Positions 62,567 to 64,000 of a DNA stretch of 64,000 nt are shown here, piece after piece. The stretch is from NCBI RefSeq assembly GCF_900103475.1, contig NZ_FNHG01000001.1:347352-411351 (forward strand), given 5' to 3'. The number at the start of each line of letters is the position of its first letter. The first letter of the stretch is position 1. The position numbers were made by a program, and so were the translations under genes. Source of the stretch: Maricaulis salignorans. GTDB taxonomy: Bacteria > Pseudomonadota > Alphaproteobacteria > Caulobacterales > Maricaulaceae. The notes beneath the pieces are model-generated. The model did not search any database, had not been told where the DNA came from, and saw nothing but the letters and a program-made list of their open reading frames with translations.

Positions 62567-63445
62567 GTGCGAGTTTGGGCAGAAATCATTGTTCTCGGCA
62601 CTGTAGCGCTGGGTCTGACCGCATGCTCGGGCAGCGAACGCAACGCGCTTGCCTGCGCCGATTGCCCCGAGTTTGTCGAGATTCCCGCTGGCGAGATGAT
62701 GTTGGGTTCCGAACCTGGCCCTAACGACCCGGATGGCTCGATCCTTTCCAGACAGAGCTATTCTGTACCGGCACCGTTCTACACCTCACGGTACGAGATC
62801 ACTCGCTCAGATTGGTGGGCGTGTGAAAGCGATGGTGTCTGTCCGGAGGCCCGGGTCGGCCGCATTACCGGATTTTGGCACCATTTCTTCGAGCCAGATG
62901 ATCGCAAGCCAATCGTGATGCTCACCATGGATGAGATTCAGCTCTATATCGGGTGGCTGTCGGCCCGAACGGGACTGAATTGCCGGCTGCCGACGGAATT
63001 CGAGTGGGAATACATGGCTAGAGCCGGTTCGACCGACGAATTCCATTTCGGGCCGTCCGCAACCTATCGGGACGCCAATTTTGACGATTTATCTTCCTGC
63101 TATCCTGATCTTCCCGGCGAGCGTTGCAGAGCCGATCCTGCTGCCGACCAGAGGAATTATCGCAGCCGGCTGCGGCCCGTTGGCTCCTATGCTCCCAACG
63201 CCTGGGGACTGTATGATCTACATGGCAATGCCGGTGAGCTCACTGGTTCCTGCTCGAGCGGCACGTTTTCAGAGGCTCGCTCTGCGGGATCAATCGACTG
63301 CGAGTATTTTGTCGACCGTGGGGGTAGTTTCGCCTCGCCGGCCGGGCGGTCGCGCCTCTCGTCGAGAATCGCGTTTGCGAAACATGCCCTGGACTCGGTA
63401 ACGGTCGGATTCCGGCCTATCTGTGAAATGCATGATCCGGAATAA
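62567..63445 (+). CDS. SUMF1/FGE-like lipoprotein lacking catalytic cysteines
   Basis: Protein of 292 aa. Lipobox LTAC with C20 indicates a lipoprotein. The rest is a SUMF1/FGE-sulfatase domain: LPTEFEWEYMARAG (141-154), YAPNAWGLYDLHGN and RGGSF (251-255). A true formylglycine-generating enzyme has two active Cys after RGGS; here those places read S257 and S262. It is therefore unlikely to mature sulfatases, even though two Cys-type sulfatases lie in the window. GTG 62567 follows GAGGGGGG at 6 bp. It may be a binding or catalytic relative of other kind; no substrate is visible. Confidence 0.85.
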   Translation: MRVWAEIIVLGTVALGLTACSGSERNALACADCPEFVEIPAGEMMLGSEPGPNDPDGSILSRQSYSVPAPFYTSRYEITRSDWWACESDGVCPEARVGRITGFWHHFFEPDDRKPIVMLTMDEIQLYIGWLSARTGLNCRLPTEFEWEYMARAGSTDEFHFGPSATYRDANFDDLSSCYPDLPGERCRADPAADQRNYRSRLRPVGSYAPNAWGLYDLHGNAGELTGSCSSGTFSEARSAGSIDCEYFVDRGGSFASPAGRSRLSSRIAFAKHALDSVTVGFRPICEMHDPE

Positions 63446-63475
63446 TCAGGGAATTCAACGCCTCCCGCGCCACCC

Positions 63476-63515
63476 CTGAAACCCCTGCCATGCCGGATTC
63501 CGGCATGGGTTTCAG
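63476..63515. terminator. Strong hairpin after the SUMF1-like gene
   Basis: CCATGCCGG / CCGGCATGG (9 bp, loop ATT) extended by CTGAAAC / GTTTCAG with a 5-base bulge. It starts 31 bp after the stop codon and may end this transcript, or be a mobile-type palindromic element like the two that follow. There is no T-run. Confidence 0.5.
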
Positions 63516-63540
63516 AGCGGGGTGAGGGCAGTCTGGCTCC

Positions 63541-63698
63541 CGGGACATGCTCCGGCTTTGCCGGTGCGTGTCCCGACTTGCGTGGATCCGGGCGCGACGT
63601 TGGCACCCCTGACCTGCGGGAATGCGCAGCGTCAGGCGGTGTTCGAAGCCTTACCAAGTCGGGACACGCACCGGTCCTTGGGACCGGAGCATGTCCCG
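63541..63698. repeat. Inverted repeat of hairpins (REP/BIME-like), element 1
   Basis: The left arm CGGGACATGCTCCGG-ctttg-CCGGTGCGTGTCCCG plus ACTTG (63541-63580) recurs in reverse complement at 63655-63698 with about 35 matching bases. Each arm is itself a hairpin (CGGGACA...TGTCCCG), so the whole is a paired palindrome as in REP/BIME elements. Confidence 0.7.
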
Positions 63699-63738
63699 GT
63701 CACGCGCCCGCTTGTCCTACACCAAACATCCAGACCAT

Positions 63739-63854
63739 CGTCATCCCAGCGCAGGCTGGGATCCAGATTCACGCACAGACATCTATTTGATTTCGCGCCA
63801 GTTTTCGGCCCGTCGCGCTCTGCGAGCTGGGTCCCAGCCTGCGCTGGGATGACG
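63739..63854. repeat. Inverted repeat of hairpins (REP/BIME-like), element 2
   Basis: Arms 63739-63766 and 63827-63854 begin CGTCATCCCAGCGCAGGC and are reverse complements with one mismatch in 28 bases. Each arm folds alone (ATCCCAGC / GCTGGGAT). The CGTCATCCC opening is common in intergenic repeats of alphaproteobacteria. The family is unrelated to element 1 by sequence. Confidence 0.75.
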
Positions 63855-64000
63855 ATAAATCGTCAAACTTATCCCCGCCCCCTCCACGTTGGCGCATACT
63901 TCAGCCGTTCCGGTCGCACGGGAGGCACGAGCTCAGTCATTCGCGGCGGTCGGGAGCGTGCAGCCTGTCCGGGCGAAGGGGTGACAACCTGAGCACTGGC

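Larger units (their letters stand above)
63446..64000. other. Gene-free right end
   Basis: 555 bp with no convincing gene. It contains a hairpin (63476-63515) and two REP/BIME-like elements (63541-63698 and 63739-63854). From about 63855 on I see nothing specific. Short open frames here cross the repeats and have no ribosome site or known motif. A minus-strand frame from 64000 to about 63870 is open for some 40 codons and could be the end of a gene beyond the window, but I do not recognise it. Confidence 0.7.

Noticed and set aside
62567..63445. Calling the SUMF1-like protein a formylglycine-generating enzyme
   Set aside because: The two catalytic Cys positions are Ser; maturation of the local sulfatases by it is not supported.
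63522..63992. Plus-strand 156-codon frame at the right end
   Set aside because: Runs through both inverted repeats, with no ribosome binding site or recognisable domain; treated as non-coding.

Overview
The window looks like ordinary chromosome from a GC-rich, probably marine alphaproteobacterium of the Caulobacterales/Maricaulales type (Maricaulis- or Hyphomonas-like). I infer this from gene families and style: a RimK cluster with a retropepsin-like protease, TamA/TamB, tandem L,D-transpeptidase and M15 peptidase genes, an ABC permease fused to an M1 aminopeptidase, many ATGA/GTGA overlaps, dense short operons and long spurious antisense ORFs. No rRNA, tRNA, CRISPR array, insertion sequence or prophage gene is visible. 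The genus is not proven by the sequence.

Layout, left to right. 1-5.2 kb: two Cys-type sulfatases around a GST and a DUF4345-type membrane protein/TetR pair. 5.3-7.9 kb: a 2OG-Fe(II) oxygenase divergent from a one-chain acetyltransferase plus HDAC-like deacetylase. 7.9-11.5 kb: a zinc-uptake operon (DUF2946-like protein, porin, ZnuA, ZnuB) with no ATPase gene. 11.5-14.3 kb: the RimK operon. 14.4-15.8 kb: MgtE. 15.8-21 kb: a TetR-controlled RND pump with two operator-like palindromes. 21-22.9 kb: SDR plus alpha/beta hydrolase. 22.9-30.2 kb: mscS-zntB followed by two tandem copies of an [L,D-transpeptidase + M15 peptidase] module. 30.3-36.0 kb: TamA/TamB. 36.3-37.1 kb: a DUF3108 protein.

37.1-42.6 kb is the most unusual region. 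It has a textbook TGTGA-N6-TCACA CRP box, a terminator-like leader hairpin, a TIR-TM-TPR protein, an unrecognised 201-aa protein, and a protein joining an ASK-like TPR region (a YPGINAATL segment resembling the DUF4071/TRAFs-binding family), a Rossmann-like nucleotide-binding segment and a class III nucleotide cyclase domain. A convergent Crp/Fnr-family regulator overlaps the cyclase end by 18 bp. I read this as a possible cyclic-nucleotide-linked stress or immunity signalling locus.

42.9-64 kb: M14 carboxypeptidase, ABC-F ATPase, MarR regulator, ABC ATPase and the ABC permease-M1 aminopeptidase fusion, a small membrane protein, a PQQ-type sugar dehydrogenase, a second RND pump with its adaptor, a BaiN-like flavoprotein with a lysophospholipase, glycerol kinase, and a SUMF1-like lipoprotein lacking the catalytic cysteines. 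The last 555 bp (63446-64000) hold no convincing gene but two large inverted repeats made of smaller hairpins (REP/BIME-like). This is the only stretch above 300 bp without a gene.
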